Assembly: GCF_900116605.1 (NCBI RefSeq)
Contig: NZ_FPBC01000003.1
Span: 248,001 to 312,000, forward strand
Origin: Pseudomonas marincola
GTDB lineage: Bacteria; Pseudomonadota; Gammaproteobacteria; Pseudomonadales; Pseudomonadaceae
DNA: 64,000 nt
Reading direction: 5' to 3'
Part shown: one piece after another, positions 46,451 to 55,622 of the stretch
Position numbering within the stretch: the stretch's first letter is position 1
Layout: every line of letters begins with the position of its first letter
Translations under genes and position numbers: made by a program
Notes under the pieces: model-generated
Databases searched by the model: none
What the model was told of the DNA's origin: nothing
Seen by the model: the letters and a program-made list of their open reading frames with translations, nothing else

Positions 46451-48247
46451 ATGAGCGATAAAACCCCTGTCTCTACCAGTCTAAAAATTTATTTCCGCCT
46501 GCTCAGCTACGTAAAACCTTACGTCGGCTACTTTGGGTTGAGTATCGTCGGCTACGTGATTTTTGCTTCGACGCAGCCGATGCTCGCTGGAATTCTCAAG
46601 TACTTCGTTGATGGCTTGTCCAATCCCCAAGCGGTGCTTTTCCCGACAGTCCCTTACCTGCAAGACCTCGAACTGCTGCAGGCGGTGCCGCTGCTAATCG
46701 TCTTGATTGCAGCCTGGCAGGGTCTTGGCTCGTTTCTGGGTAACTTTTATCTGGCCAAGGTGTCGTTGAGCCTGGTGCACGATTTGCGCACGGCGTTATT
46801 CGACAGCTTGTTGAGCCTGCCCAATCGTTACTTCGACAGCCACAACTCTGGTCATCTGATCTCACGCATCACCTTTAACGTGACCATGGTCACAGGGGCT
46901 GCCACCGATGCGATCAAGGTGGTTATCCGCGAAGGGCTGACGGTGGTCTTCCTGTTTATCTACCTGTTGTGGATGAACTGGCAGTTGACCATGGTCATGC
47001 TGGCGATCCTGCCGGTTATTGCGCTGATGGTTGGCAGTGCCAGCAAAAAATTCCGCAAACAGAGCAAGAAAATCCAGGTGGCGATGGGGGACGTGACTCA
47101 CGTGGCCTCGGAAACCATTCAGGGCTATCGGGTAGTGCGCAGCTTTGGCGGCGAGACTTATGAGTCTGAGCGTTTCGAGACTGCCAGCCGTGACAACACC
47201 TTCAAGCAATTGAAAATGACCAAGACTGGCGCGGTGTACACGCCGATGCTGCAACTGGTCATCTACGTTGCGATGGCGGTTCTGATGTTCCTGGTTTTGT
47301 ATCTTCGCGGTGATGCGACTGCCGGTGATCTGGTGGCTTACATCACGGCCGCCGGTCTGCTACCCAAGCCGATTCGCCAGTTGTCTGAGGTGAGCGCCAC
47401 CATCCAGAAAGGCCTTGCAGCGGCGGACAGCATCTTTGAGCAGCTTGATGAATCGCCGGAAGTCGACAGCGGTTCAGTCGAAGTCGAAAAGGCAACCGGT
47501 CGTCTGGAGGTCAAAGGCCTCAGCTTCCAGTATCCAGGTACCGAGAAGGCCGTGCTGCACGACATTAATTTTGTCGCGGAACCCGGCCAGATGATTGCTC
47601 TGGTAGGTCGTTCCGGCAGCGGCAAGTCGACACTGGCTAACCTGATTCCGCGCTTCTATCACCATGAAACCGGGCAGATCCTGCTTGATGGCGTCGATAT
47701 CGAAGAGTACACCCTGCGTAACCTGCGTCGGCATATCGCGTTGGTGACCCAGCAAGTGACGCTGTTTAACGATTCCGTTGCCAACAACATTGCCTACGGT
47801 GATTTGGCCGGTGCGCCGCGTGAAGACATCGAGCGTGCGGTTGAGGCGGCATACGCCAAAGAGTTTATCGATAAGCTGCCCGAAGGCCTCGACACAGAAG
47901 TAGGCGAGAACGGCGTGCTGCTGTCTGGCGGTCAGCGCCAGCGTTTGGCGATTGCCCGTGCGCTGCTGAAAGATGCACCGATTCTGGTGCTCGACGAAGC
48001 GACTTCGGCGCTGGATACCGAATCTGAGCGACATATTCAGGCCGCGCTGGATTCGGTCATGAAGGGCCGGACGACGTTGGTGATCGCTCACCGTTTGTCG
48101 ACTATCGAGAAGGCCGATCAGATTCTGGTGATGGAGCAGGGGCAGATTGTCGAGCGCGGCACTCATGCCGAGCTGCTGGCGATGAATGGCTATTACGCCC
48201 GCCTGCATGCGCTGGGACTGGATGAGCCCGAGTCTGAAAACGTCTGA
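46451..48247 (+). CDS. msbA: Lipid A-core flippase MsbA (ABC exporter)
   Basis: A 598-residue half-transporter: six membrane helices in residues 1-320, then an ATPase domain. Walker A GRSGSGKSTLAN lies near 386-397, the signature LSGGQRQRLAIARA near 492-505 and Walker B LVLDEATSALD near 512-522. MsbA flips lipid A-core across the inner membrane, feeding WaaL and the Lpt system. The start at 46451 gives the family amino end; upstream in-frame residues are unrelated. Next gene hldE is 136 bases away. Confidence 0.95.
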   Translation: MSDKTPVSTSLKIYFRLLSYVKPYVGYFGLSIVGYVIFASTQPMLAGILKYFVDGLSNPQAVLFPTVPYLQDLELLQAVPLLIVLIAAWQGLGSFLGNFYLAKVSLSLVHDLRTALFDSLLSLPNRYFDSHNSGHLISRITFNVTMVTGAATDAIKVVIREGLTVVFLFIYLLWMNWQLTMVMLAILPVIALMVGSASKKFRKQSKKIQVAMGDVTHVASETIQGYRVVRSFGGETYESERFETASRDNTFKQLKMTKTGAVYTPMLQLVIYVAMAVLMFLVLYLRGDATAGDLVAYITAAGLLPKPIRQLSEVSATIQKGLAAADSIFEQLDESPEVDSGSVEVEKATGRLEVKGLSFQYPGTEKAVLHDINFVAEPGQMIALVGRSGSGKSTLANLIPRFYHHETGQILLDGVDIEEYTLRNLRRHIALVTQQVTLFNDSVANNIAYGDLAGAPREDIERAVEAAYAKEFIDKLPEGLDTEVGENGVLLSGGQRQRLAIARALLKDAPILVLDEATSALDTESERHIQAALDSVMKGRTTLVIAHRLSTIEKADQILVMEQGQIVERGTHAELLAMNGYYARLHALGLDEPESENV

Positions 48248-48255
48248 CACCACAA

Positions 48256-48296
48256 CGGCAAGCTGCGTGCGTCCTGCCATTTGGCGCAGCTTGCCG
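48256..48296 (+). terminator. Long hairpin between msbA and hldE
   Basis: A perfect 12-bp stem (48256-48267 with 48285-48296) and 17-base loop, 9 bases after the msbA stop. No T-run; possible Rho-dependent end or mRNA 3' stabiliser. Confidence 0.45.
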
Positions 48297-48383
48297 GCCG
48301 TTCCCGATCACCAGGTTTGTACTGGCCTGTGCTGATTCGCCTGATAAACTAAGAAACCGCTACTTAAAGGCTTCGGAGTTCAC

Positions 48384-49805
48384 ATGAAGTTGTCCATGCC
48401 CCGTTTTGATCAAGCCCCGGTTCTGGTGGTTGGCGATGTCATGCTCGACCGTTACTGGCATGGCGGTACTTCACGTATCTCGCCAGAGGCGCCGGTTCCT
48501 GTGGTCAAGGTTGAGCAGATCGAAGACCGTCCCGGCGGCGCTGCCAACGTTGCGCTGAATATCGCGGCGCTGGGCGCACCGGCAATTCTGGTCGGCGTTA
48601 CCGGTGAGGATGAAGCTGCTGAAAGCCTCACCGACAGCCTTGAGGCGATTGGCGTCAGAACCCACTTCCAGCGTATCGAAGACCAGCCCACCATCGTCAA
48701 GCTGCGGGTCATGAGCCGTCATCAGCAATTGCTGCGCATGGACTTCGAAGAGCCCTTCAATACCGACACCGATGCGTTGGCTGAAATGGTCGACTCCCTG
48801 CTCGACGGGGTCAAAGTGCTGGTGCTGTCGGATTACGGCAAAGGCGCATTGAAAAACCATCAGGCGCTGGTGCAGTTGGCGCGCAAACGCAATATTCCGG
48901 TGCTGGCCGACCCCAAGGGTAAAGATTTCTCCATCTACCGTGGCGCGAGCCTGATCACCCCGAACCTCAGCGAGTTCGAGGCGATAGTCGGTCGCTGTGA
49001 AGATGAAGCGCAATTGGTCAGCAAAGGTGCCGCGCTGATGCGTGAACTGGAGTTGGGCGCGCTTCTGGTGACCCGTGGTGAACACGGCATGACGTTGCTG
49101 CGTCCTAGCCATGCACCGCTGCATCTGCCTGCGCGGGCGCGTGAGGTGTTCGATGTGACTGGCGCGGGCGATACGGTTATTTCCACGCTGGCAGCGGCAT
49201 TGGCGGCCGACGAAGAGTTGCCGCAAGCCGTTGCCTTGGCCAACCTGGCTGCCGGTATTGTGGTTGGCAAGCTGGGTACGGCGGCGATCAGTGCGCCGGA
49301 GTTGCGTCGTGCTGTGCAGCGGGAACAAGGTTCGGAGCGCGGCGTGTTGAGCCTCGATCAGCTGCTGATTGCGATTGAGGATGCGCGCGCGCATGGCGAG
49401 AAGATCGTCTTCACCAATGGCTGTTTCGACATTCTGCATGCAGGCCACGTGACTTACCTTGAGCAAGCGCGTGCGCAAGGTGATCGTCTGGTGCTGGCAG
49501 TTAACGATGATGGCTCTGTTAGTCGCCTGAAAGGGCCGGGCCGACCTATCAACTCGGTCGATCGGCGTATGGCTGTTTTGGCGGGCTTGGGCGCGGTTGA
49601 TTGGGTGGTGAGTTTCAGCGAGGACACGCCCGAGCGCCTGCTCAAGCAAGTGCAGCCTGATGTGCTGGTCAAGGGCGGCGACTACTCGATCGATCAGGTC
49701 GTTGGGGCGGACATCGTTAATGCCTACGGCGGCGAAGTGCGGGTACTGAGTTTGGTTGAGAACAGCTCGACCACAGCCATCGTCGAGAAAATCCGCAACC
49801 GCTAA
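48384..49805 (+). CDS. hldE: Bifunctional heptose 7-phosphate kinase / heptose 1-phosphate adenylyltransferase
   Basis: A 473-residue two-domain enzyme that makes ADP-heptose precursors for WaaC and WaaF. The ribokinase-like domain (about 1-315) has RPGGAANVALNIAALG near 51-66 and the anion-hole motif DVTGAGDTVISTLAAAL near 257-273. The cytidylyltransferase-like domain (about 340-473) has FTNGCFDILHAGHVTYL near 342-358. Full length relative to E. coli HldE. It ends the msbA-hldE segment of the LPS region. Confidence 0.97.
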   Translation: MKLSMPRFDQAPVLVVGDVMLDRYWHGGTSRISPEAPVPVVKVEQIEDRPGGAANVALNIAALGAPAILVGVTGEDEAAESLTDSLEAIGVRTHFQRIEDQPTIVKLRVMSRHQQLLRMDFEEPFNTDTDALAEMVDSLLDGVKVLVLSDYGKGALKNHQALVQLARKRNIPVLADPKGKDFSIYRGASLITPNLSEFEAIVGRCEDEAQLVSKGAALMRELELGALLVTRGEHGMTLLRPSHAPLHLPARAREVFDVTGAGDTVISTLAAALAADEELPQAVALANLAAGIVVGKLGTAAISAPELRRAVQREQGSERGVLSLDQLLIAIEDARAHGEKIVFTNGCFDILHAGHVTYLEQARAQGDRLVLAVNDDGSVSRLKGPGRPINSVDRRMAVLAGLGAVDWVVSFSEDTPERLLKQVQPDVLVKGGDYSIDQVVGADIVNAYGGEVRVLSLVENSSTTAIVEKIRNR

Positions 49806-49812
49806 ATGCTGT

Positions 49813-49844
49813 GCCGGTAACCCGCTAGGTTGCGGATTACCGGC
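49813..49844. terminator. Hairpin between convergent hldE and the next gene
   Basis: An 8-bp plus 4-bp stem with one internal mismatch (49813-49825 with 49832-49844) and 6-base loop. No T-run; candidate bidirectional terminator. Confidence 0.5.
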
Positions 49845-49852
49845 GTCAGGCG

Positions 49853-50809
49853 TCAGCCCTGACGCGCTTGCGGTTGCTTGAAATCGGCGGCTCCAGCCGG
49901 TTTGGGCTTTGCCGGACTCTTGGCCGTTGGTGCCTTGAGTTGTTGCGATTTTGCCCAGTCCTTCCAGCGGATTCGTTCATCGCGAACCACCCAGCCGTCC
50001 TGAGCGGCAAAGCTCTCTGCCAGCCAGACGCCGCGGGTACTCGCCGGGCTTAGCTCGCCCTTTTTCAAGGTCAGCAATTCTGCGGTGGGTTTGCCGTCTT
50101 CCAATGCGATCAGATACAGATCGGGCTTGCTGCGGTCCAGACGTGCGACCAGGGTGCCATCTTCAAGGCATTCATCGGCATGGAACAGGCTCAGCTGTTT
50201 GACCTCTTTGGGCAGCTCCATGCGCATGTCGTACACCAGTTGCAGCGAAGCCGTTGGCAAGTGCACGTACGCGCGCGGGCGCTCCAATAGCGTCAGATTG
50301 CTGCAACGCACCGGGCGCGCAGCCCCCGATAACGATCCAAGACGGAAATTAACCGCTTCACGGTAGTGCAGCACGCCTTGATACGGCGTCGGCAGCCAGG
50401 TCTCGCCAAAGCGTCCGGCCAGCCAGCCTTCGGGCGTTTCCATCAGGCACTCTTCAGCGACTTCCTGAATGGCGGTGAGCAGCGGCAAGTTGAGTTCGTG
50501 GGCTGGCACGTAGCCGGAAATCAGCTTGAGCACGACATCGCCGCGGTCGGCTCGGCGCTGGCGTACCAACACCCAGTAATCACGCCCTTGCCAGTTCAGC
50601 GTCAAGCGTACGGAGACCCCGAGATTAGCCAGTTCCACGGCAAAGCGCTGGTTGTCTTCGATTACAATGGTGGTGCGCCGCTCAAGCATTTCCCTGAAGT
50701 TAAGCGGGCGGCCCAGGCTCGAATAAGCCAGCCCGTCCGGGTCGGCCTCAACAAACAGTGGCAATGTTTTAAAGGCGTTAGGATCTTTGCGAATTAACGT
50801 ACGCGACAT
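49853..50809 (-). CDS. Conserved uncharacterised protein (PA4993-like)
   Basis: A 318-residue soluble protein I cannot assign. It begins MSRTLIRKDPNAFKTLPLFVEA and ends in a basic, Lys/Pro/Ala-rich tail from about residue 285 that looks disordered. A central segment (TAIQEVAEECLMETPEGW, about 125-142) recalls, faintly, the helix of a Nudix box but lacks its full pattern. There are no Walker motifs, membrane segments or signal peptide. It lies in the place of PA4993 in PAO1, ahead of an aldo/keto reductase. Function unknown. Confidence 0.8.
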   Translation of the reverse strand: MSRTLIRKDPNAFKTLPLFVEADPDGLAYSSLGRPLNFREMLERRTTIVIEDNQRFAVELANLGVSVRLTLNWQGRDYWVLVRQRRADRGDVVLKLISGYVPAHELNLPLLTAIQEVAEECLMETPEGWLAGRFGETWLPTPYQGVLHYREAVNFRLGSLSGAARPVRCSNLTLLERPRAYVHLPTASLQLVYDMRMELPKEVKQLSLFHADECLEDGTLVARLDRSKPDLYLIALEDGKPTAELLTLKKGELSPASTRGVWLAESFAAQDGWVVRDERIRWKDWAKSQQLKAPTAKSPAKPKPAGAADFKQPQARQG

Positions 50810-50894
50810 TTGCGCTCCTTTAGGCTTCTGCTCTGTTGTTTTCGGCGCCCGTGAGGTCGTGCGCCGGTATTCAGTCAGCTCCGAGGGCTGTGTC

Positions 50895-51704
50895 TCAGCG
50901 TAAAGCCTGAATCACCTCGGCGGCCATTGCGACATTCGAAGATAGATGTTTTGCGTTGATGGTGCCAATGATTGCGCTGCTAACCGCCGGATGGGCAAAT
51001 ATCAGTTCGAAGCTGGCGCGTATCGGGTCAGCACCAGGAGCGAGGCAAGCATGCCCGCTGGCGAGGGCTTTCTTGATAAGGATTGCCTTGCCGTGCTCGG
51101 CCGCATAATCCAGCACCGGCAATTCGGCCTGCTCATTAAGGTTGTAAGTGACCATCGCGCAGTCGCCTTGCTCCAGCGCCAGCAACCCGCCCGCCACGGT
51201 TTTTCCGGACAGGCCGAAGCCGCGAATCTTGCCTTCCTGTTTCAGTGCCAGCAGGGTTTGGTATATCCCGCTGTTTTGCAGAATATCGACGTCGTTGCCG
51301 TCTGAATGCACCAACAGCATGTCGATGTAGTCCGTCTCCAGCCGTTGCAGGCTGCGCTCGACGGAGTAGCGGGTGTGGGCCGGGCTGAAATCGAAAGAGG
51401 AGAGGCCGTTGTCGAACTCTTCGCCTACCTTGCTGACGATGACCCAGTCCTGACGTTGCCCGCGCAATAGCGGGCCGAGTCGGGTTTCGCTATTGCCATA
51501 AGCGGGCGCGGTGTCGAGCAGGTTGATGCCTAGATCGTGCGCTTGGGAGAGTAATTGGCGCACGCTGGCGTCGTCGGGAATGGTGAAACCATTCGGGTAT
51601 TTGACGCCCTGATCGCGGCCAATCTTGACGGTGCCGAGACCTAACGGAGAAACCTGCAAGCCGCTGCTGCCCAATGGCCGGTGCAGGTGATGCAGGCTGC
51701 TCAT
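50895..51704 (-). CDS. Aldo/keto reductase
   Basis: A 269-residue NADPH-dependent TIM-barrel oxidoreductase. The catalytic tetrad is complete: Asp64 and Tyr69 in LLDTAPAYGNSE, Lys92 in VIVSKVGEE and His133 in LLVHSDGND. Substrate unknown. It overlaps the FAD oxidoreductase upstream by four bases (ATGA), so the pair probably acts on related compounds. Confidence 0.9.
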   Translation of the reverse strand: MSSLHHLHRPLGSSGLQVSPLGLGTVKIGRDQGVKYPNGFTIPDDASVRQLLSQAHDLGINLLDTAPAYGNSETRLGPLLRGQRQDWVIVSKVGEEFDNGLSSFDFSPAHTRYSVERSLQRLETDYIDMLLVHSDGNDVDILQNSGIYQTLLALKQEGKIRGFGLSGKTVAGGLLALEQGDCAMVTYNLNEQAELPVLDYAAEHGKAILIKKALASGHACLAPGADPIRASFELIFAHPAVSSAIIGTINAKHLSSNVAMAAEVIQALR

Positions 51705-52876
51705 GCGAACATGTGCTCCCAGATTGGCTGGGCGACTTCAGGCTGCTTGAGTTCAGGCAATGCTGGATGCTCGGCTGGGACGATGGCATCGCGTTTCAGA
51801 CTCGCCATGACCCGGTCGGCAAAGTCAGGTGCCAACGCCAGCTTGGTCGGCCAGCCGACGATCAGCGCTCCTTCATCAGCGAGGAATGCATTGTCTGGCC
51901 GCATCAGGCTGGATTGTGCCGGTTCAGCGCGATCAACCCGGAGCGTCGCCCATTTGGCGGTGCTCAGGTCGATCCATGGCAGCAACGAGGCCATTTCAGT
52001 TTGTGCCGCTTGAATCTGTTCTTCAGGCGAGCGCGCCACGCCACTGGCTTCGGCGATGTCGCCGCCCATGTACCACACCCATTCGCCGTCTGAGCAAGGA
52101 TGAGTGGTTACGGTGACGCGTGGTTTGGGACCGCCACCCAGGCAATGGGCATACAAGGGCTTTAGCGATGGCCCTTTGGCCAGCACCATGTGCAGTGGGC
52201 GTAATTGTTGCTCAGGCTTGTTCAGGCCGAGCGCAGTCAGCAGTTCGGCTGTGCCGCTGCCGGCGCTGAGCACGATACGCTGGGCGCGAATTTCCCGGCC
52301 GTCTACGCGCAGGCCCACCAGCTGCTGGTTTTCGTGCAGCGGTTCAATCACCTTACAGGCCAGCAGGCTATTGGCGCTGAGTTCGGCGAGCCGGGTAATC
52401 AGGCTCGGCACATCCAGCACCAACTCGGCCAGGCGGTAAACCTTGCCCTTGAACTTGCGGTCTTGCAGGGCCGGTGGCAACTGATCTCCTTTGACCTGAT
52501 CAACCCGGCCGCGCACGGCTTTGCTGGCAAAGAAGCTGGTGAGATTGCCGGCAAGGCTGCCTGGCGACCATAAATAATGCGCATCGGAAAGCAGGCGTAC
52601 ACCGCTCAGGTCGATTTCGCCGTTGCCGGCAATCGCTTCGCGCCAGCGCCGTGGCATATCGGCGATGGCTTCGGAGGCGCCAGTCAGTGCCCCGTGCAGC
52701 GCGTACTTCGCGCCGCCGTGGATGATGCCTTGCGAAGCTACACTCTGGCCGCCACCCAGTGTGGCGTTTTCCAGTAGCAGCGTGGCATAGCCTTCACGGC
52801 GCAACCGCGCATTGAGCCATAGGCCTGCGATACCGCCACCAACGATTAGCACGTCGGTACTCAGAGCTTGGGACAT
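51701..52876 (-). CDS. FAD-dependent oxidoreductase (DAO family)
   Basis: A 391-residue flavoprotein of the D-amino-acid-oxidase-like family. The dinucleotide-binding motif is GGGIAG at residues 13-18 within VLIVGGGIAGLWLNARL, and RIVLSAGSGTAELL near 212-225 is the second FAD contact. Substrate unknown. It is coupled by a four-base overlap to a downstream aldo/keto reductase. The gene order FAD oxidoreductase, aldo/keto reductase, uncharacterised gene matches PA4991-PA4993 as I remember. Confidence 0.85.
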   Translation of the reverse strand: MSQALSTDVLIVGGGIAGLWLNARLRREGYATLLLENATLGGGQSVASQGIIHGGAKYALHGALTGASEAIADMPRRWREAIAGNGEIDLSGVRLLSDAHYLWSPGSLAGNLTSFFASKAVRGRVDQVKGDQLPPALQDRKFKGKVYRLAELVLDVPSLITRLAELSANSLLACKVIEPLHENQQLVGLRVDGREIRAQRIVLSAGSGTAELLTALGLNKPEQQLRPLHMVLAKGPSLKPLYAHCLGGGPKPRVTVTTHPCSDGEWVWYMGGDIAEASGVARSPEEQIQAAQTEMASLLPWIDLSTAKWATLRVDRAEPAQSSLMRPDNAFLADEGALIVGWPTKLALAPDFADRVMASLKRDAIVPAEHPALPELKQPEVAQPIWEHMFA

Positions 52877-52940
52877 GTGAACGCCTCAACAGTCAAACAG
52901 GCTCCCAGTATAGCGCGGGCGAAGCTTACAACTCTTGATC

Positions 52941-53273
52941 TCAGTGCCCGACTGACCGAGAAAACATTTGAATAACCACAACCCCTGCAATAATCAGTGC
53001 CATGCCCGCTATTGCAGCTAAATCCAGCGTCTGCTGGTAAAGCACCGCAGCAGCAATACTCACCAGCACAATGCCCAGACCGGCCCACACGGCGTAGGCA
53101 ACGCCTACCGGAATGGTTTTGACCACCAGGCTGAGCATCCAGAACGAAATCGCGTAGCCAACGATCACCAGCAGCAACGGCAATGGCTTGCTGAAGCCGT
53201 TGAGCGCTTTCATCGAGGTCGTCGCAATCACTTCAGCGGTTATGGCAATCGCCAGATACAAGTAACCGGACAT
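52941..53273 (-). CDS. Small multidrug resistance (SMR) efflux protein, EmrE-like
   Basis: A 110-residue protein with four membrane helices. The proton- and drug-binding Glu14 is present in LAIAITAEVIATTSMKAL, and the AYAVWAGLG motif of helix 3 is intact. Such dimers export quaternary ammonium compounds for protons. The start at 53273 has a strong AAGGAG; the longer in-frame start adds 12 polar residues. It diverges from a LysR regulator gene 82 bases away that may control it (inference). Confidence 0.92.
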   Translation of the reverse strand: MSGYLYLAIAITAEVIATTSMKALNGFSKPLPLLLVIVGYAISFWMLSLVVKTIPVGVAYAVWAGLGIVLVSIAAAVLYQQTLDLAAIAGMALIIAGVVVIQMFSRSVGH

Positions 53274-53355
53274 AATCAGTCTCCTTTTCGATTGAGCGAT
53301 TCTAGTCATTTACATGATGGGATAAAGTGATTACCTATCTGCTATGGAGATGGGT

Positions 53356-54240
53356 ATGCAGTGGAATCTTGAACAGTTGCGTCTGTTTGTTGGGGTTGCC
53401 GAGGGCCGGTCGTTTTCGGCCGTGGCGCGGCAGATGAATCGAGTGCAGTCGGCGGTGAGTTCGGCGATTGCCATGCTGGAGGCCGATCTGGGTGTAACCC
53501 TGTTCGAGCGCAGCAGTGGCCGCCAGCCCGTGTTAACCGCCGCAGGCAGTGCGTTGTTGGCCGAAGCGCGGGATGTCTTGCACCAATGCCAGCGCCTTGA
53601 AGGGCGAGCGCTGGGCTTGAGCCGGGGCGAGGAGGCGTGCTTGCGCCTAGCGCAGGACGAGGCCATGCCGTATCAGCCGGTGCTCGACAGTTTGGAGTCA
53701 CTGTCTCAGGCGTTTCCGCTGCTGGAGGTGCAACTGGCAAGCGGCGCTCAAGGTGAAGTTGCCAATAAGCTGCTGGAGCGCCGGGCCGATCTGGGCTTAT
53801 TGTTCAACCACGAGAAGATGCCCGATGCGCTTGAGCGCCAGCGTTTGGGCACGATCGAGATGGTCACGGTATGCGCAGCCAATCACCCTCTGGCTCAAGC
53901 GACGCACATTGGCCGGCGTGAGTTGGCGCGTCACCGCCAGCTTCTCATGGCGCCACAAGAGGGTCAGTATCCGGGCGGTGAACAGCTCAGCCCCTCTGTC
54001 TGGCGGGCTGATAGTTTTTACGCCATGGCCGAACTGGTAATGCGCAATCTTGGCTGGGCCTGGTTGCCGCGCCACGTTGCAAGCTACCCGACGTATCTCA
54101 GTCAATTGGTTGAATTGCCCTGCGACTGGACGCCGCCGCCTCTGGTTGTGGAACTGGTCAGGCGTCGGGATGAAGCGCTTGGGCCGGCTGCGCAGTGGCT
54201 GGGTAAAAGTTTTGCCGAGCATCTGCGGGCAATCGGCTGA
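53356..54240 (+). CDS. LysR-family transcriptional regulator
   Basis: A 294-residue LysR regulator. The winged helix lies at about residues 4-62 with the recognition region SFSAVARQMNRVQSAVSSAI near 19-38. The effector domain (about 88-290) follows. The ATG at 53356 is preferred because GGAG sits six bases upstream; another ATG lies four codons earlier. It is divergent from the SMR pump, the classic LysR arrangement, so it may regulate that gene. Confidence 0.9.
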   Translation: MQWNLEQLRLFVGVAEGRSFSAVARQMNRVQSAVSSAIAMLEADLGVTLFERSSGRQPVLTAAGSALLAEARDVLHQCQRLEGRALGLSRGEEACLRLAQDEAMPYQPVLDSLESLSQAFPLLEVQLASGAQGEVANKLLERRADLGLLFNHEKMPDALERQRLGTIEMVTVCAANHPLAQATHIGRRELARHRQLLMAPQEGQYPGGEQLSPSVWRADSFYAMAELVMRNLGWAWLPRHVASYPTYLSQLVELPCDWTPPPLVVELVRRRDEALGPAAQWLGKSFAEHLRAIG

Positions 54241-54273
54241 TGGAAATTGATCGCTCTGCTAAGCTGCGCGCCC

Positions 54274-55560
54274 ATGAATCGATCAATTTATAGTCTGTTG
54301 TTTTATCTCGGTTTACCGCTGATCGCTGTGCGTCTGGCTTGGCGTGCATGGCGTGCCCCGGCGTACGCCAAACGCATCGCTGAGCGGTTTGCTTTTGGCC
54401 TGCCGCCGTTGCAGCCAGGCGGTATTTGGGTGCATGCGGTTTCGGTGGGTGAAAGCATTGCCGCGGCGCCGATGATTCGCCAATTGCTGGAACGTTATCC
54501 ACAGCTGCCGGTGACCATCACCTGCATGACACCAACCGGTTCCGAGCGTATTCAGGCCATGTTTTCTGGTGCCGAGTATCAGGGCCGTGTGCAGCATTGC
54601 TACATGCCTTATGACTTGCCGTGGGCGGCCGCGCGTTTTCTTAAACGACTGCAGCCCAAGCTGGCAGTGATCATGGAAACCGAGCTGTGGCCTAATCATA
54701 TTCATCAATGTGCGCGCCGCGGTATTCCGGTCGCGCTGGCCAATGCGCGGCTTTCCGAGCGTTCGGCGCGTGGTTATGCGCGCTTCGCCAAACTGACAGC
54801 GCCGATGCTCGCCGAGTTGGATCTGATTGCGGTGCAAACGCAGACCGAAGCGCAGCGCTTCCGTGAACTGGGCGCTCGCGCCGAGTGTGTGGATGTCACC
54901 GGTTCAATCAAGTTTGATCTGCGTATCGACCCGGCGCTGTTGGCCCGGGCGGCTGAGTTACGCGCGCAGTGGGCGGCTCAGGATCGGCCGATATGGATTG
55001 CAGCGAGTACTCACGAAGGTGAGGATGAACAGGTACTGCTGGCGCATCGTCAGGTGCTTGAAGGTGATCCGCGAGCGCTGTTGATTCTGGTGCCGCGTCA
55101 TCCCGAACGTTTCAACTCGGTGTTCGAGCTGTGCCGACGAGAAGGTTTCAACACTCAGCGGCGTTCAACCGCCGCCGCTGTGACTGCCGAGCATCAGGTG
55201 TTACTGGGCGACACCATGGGCGAGTTGCTGTTTTTGTACGCACTGGCCGACCTGGCCTTTGTCGGCGGCAGCTTGATTGCCAGTGGTGGGCACAATCCGC
55301 TTGAACCTGCTGCGCTGGGCAAGCCGATTCTGATGGGCCCGCATGTGTTCAACTTTCTCGAAATTACCGCGTTGCTGCGCAGTGCCGGTGCTTTGCTTGA
55401 TGTCGACAGTGGCGAGCAACTGGCGGTCCAACTCAAGGAGTTATGGCAGCAGCCGCAGCAGGCTGAGGCAATGCACAGCGCCGGTTTGGCAGTGATGCAG
55501 GCTAATCAGGGCGCGCTGCAACGCTTGCTTGACGGGTTGGATGCCTTACTCAAACGCTGA
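54274..55560 (+). CDS. waaA: Kdo transferase
   Basis: A 428-residue GT30 enzyme that adds two Kdo residues from CMP-Kdo to lipid IVA, the first step of core assembly. An N-terminal membrane anchor covers about residues 5-22. HAVSVGESIAAAPMIRQLL near 50-68 holds the catalytic Glu, and FVGGSLIASGGHNPLEPAALGKPILMGPH near 329-357 is the conserved CMP-Kdo site. The start gives the normal amino end MNRSIYSLLFYLGLPL. It is separated from the other core genes by about 4.5 kb, as in PAO1. Confidence 0.95.
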   Translation: MNRSIYSLLFYLGLPLIAVRLAWRAWRAPAYAKRIAERFAFGLPPLQPGGIWVHAVSVGESIAAAPMIRQLLERYPQLPVTITCMTPTGSERIQAMFSGAEYQGRVQHCYMPYDLPWAAARFLKRLQPKLAVIMETELWPNHIHQCARRGIPVALANARLSERSARGYARFAKLTAPMLAELDLIAVQTQTEAQRFRELGARAECVDVTGSIKFDLRIDPALLARAAELRAQWAAQDRPIWIAASTHEGEDEQVLLAHRQVLEGDPRALLILVPRHPERFNSVFELCRREGFNTQRRSTAAAVTAEHQVLLGDTMGELLFLYALADLAFVGGSLIASGGHNPLEPAALGKPILMGPHVFNFLEITALLRSAGALLDVDSGEQLAVQLKELWQQPQQAEAMHSAGLAVMQANQGALQRLLDGLDALLKR

Positions 55561-55577
55561 TCAAAACAGCCGCCCGT

Positions 55578-55605
55578 AAAAAACCCGACAGCAGTCGGGT
55601 TTTTT
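55578..55605. terminator. Bidirectional Rho-independent terminator, waaA / opmH
   Basis: A 6-bp GC-rich stem (55584-55589 with 55594-55599) and AGCA loop, flanked by six A on the left and six T on the right, so it works on both strands. It lies between two convergent genes. Confidence 0.93.
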
Positions 55606-55622
55606 GTTTAAACCGGCAGTAA

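Noticed and set aside
48471-49649. A 392-codon antisense open frame inside hldE
   Set aside because: Shadow of a highly conserved two-domain gene; composition is low-quality and no start signal is seen.
49853-50809. Labelling this gene a metal ABC transporter ATPase, as some annotations of homologues do from memory
   Set aside because: No Walker A, signature or Walker B motif is present.
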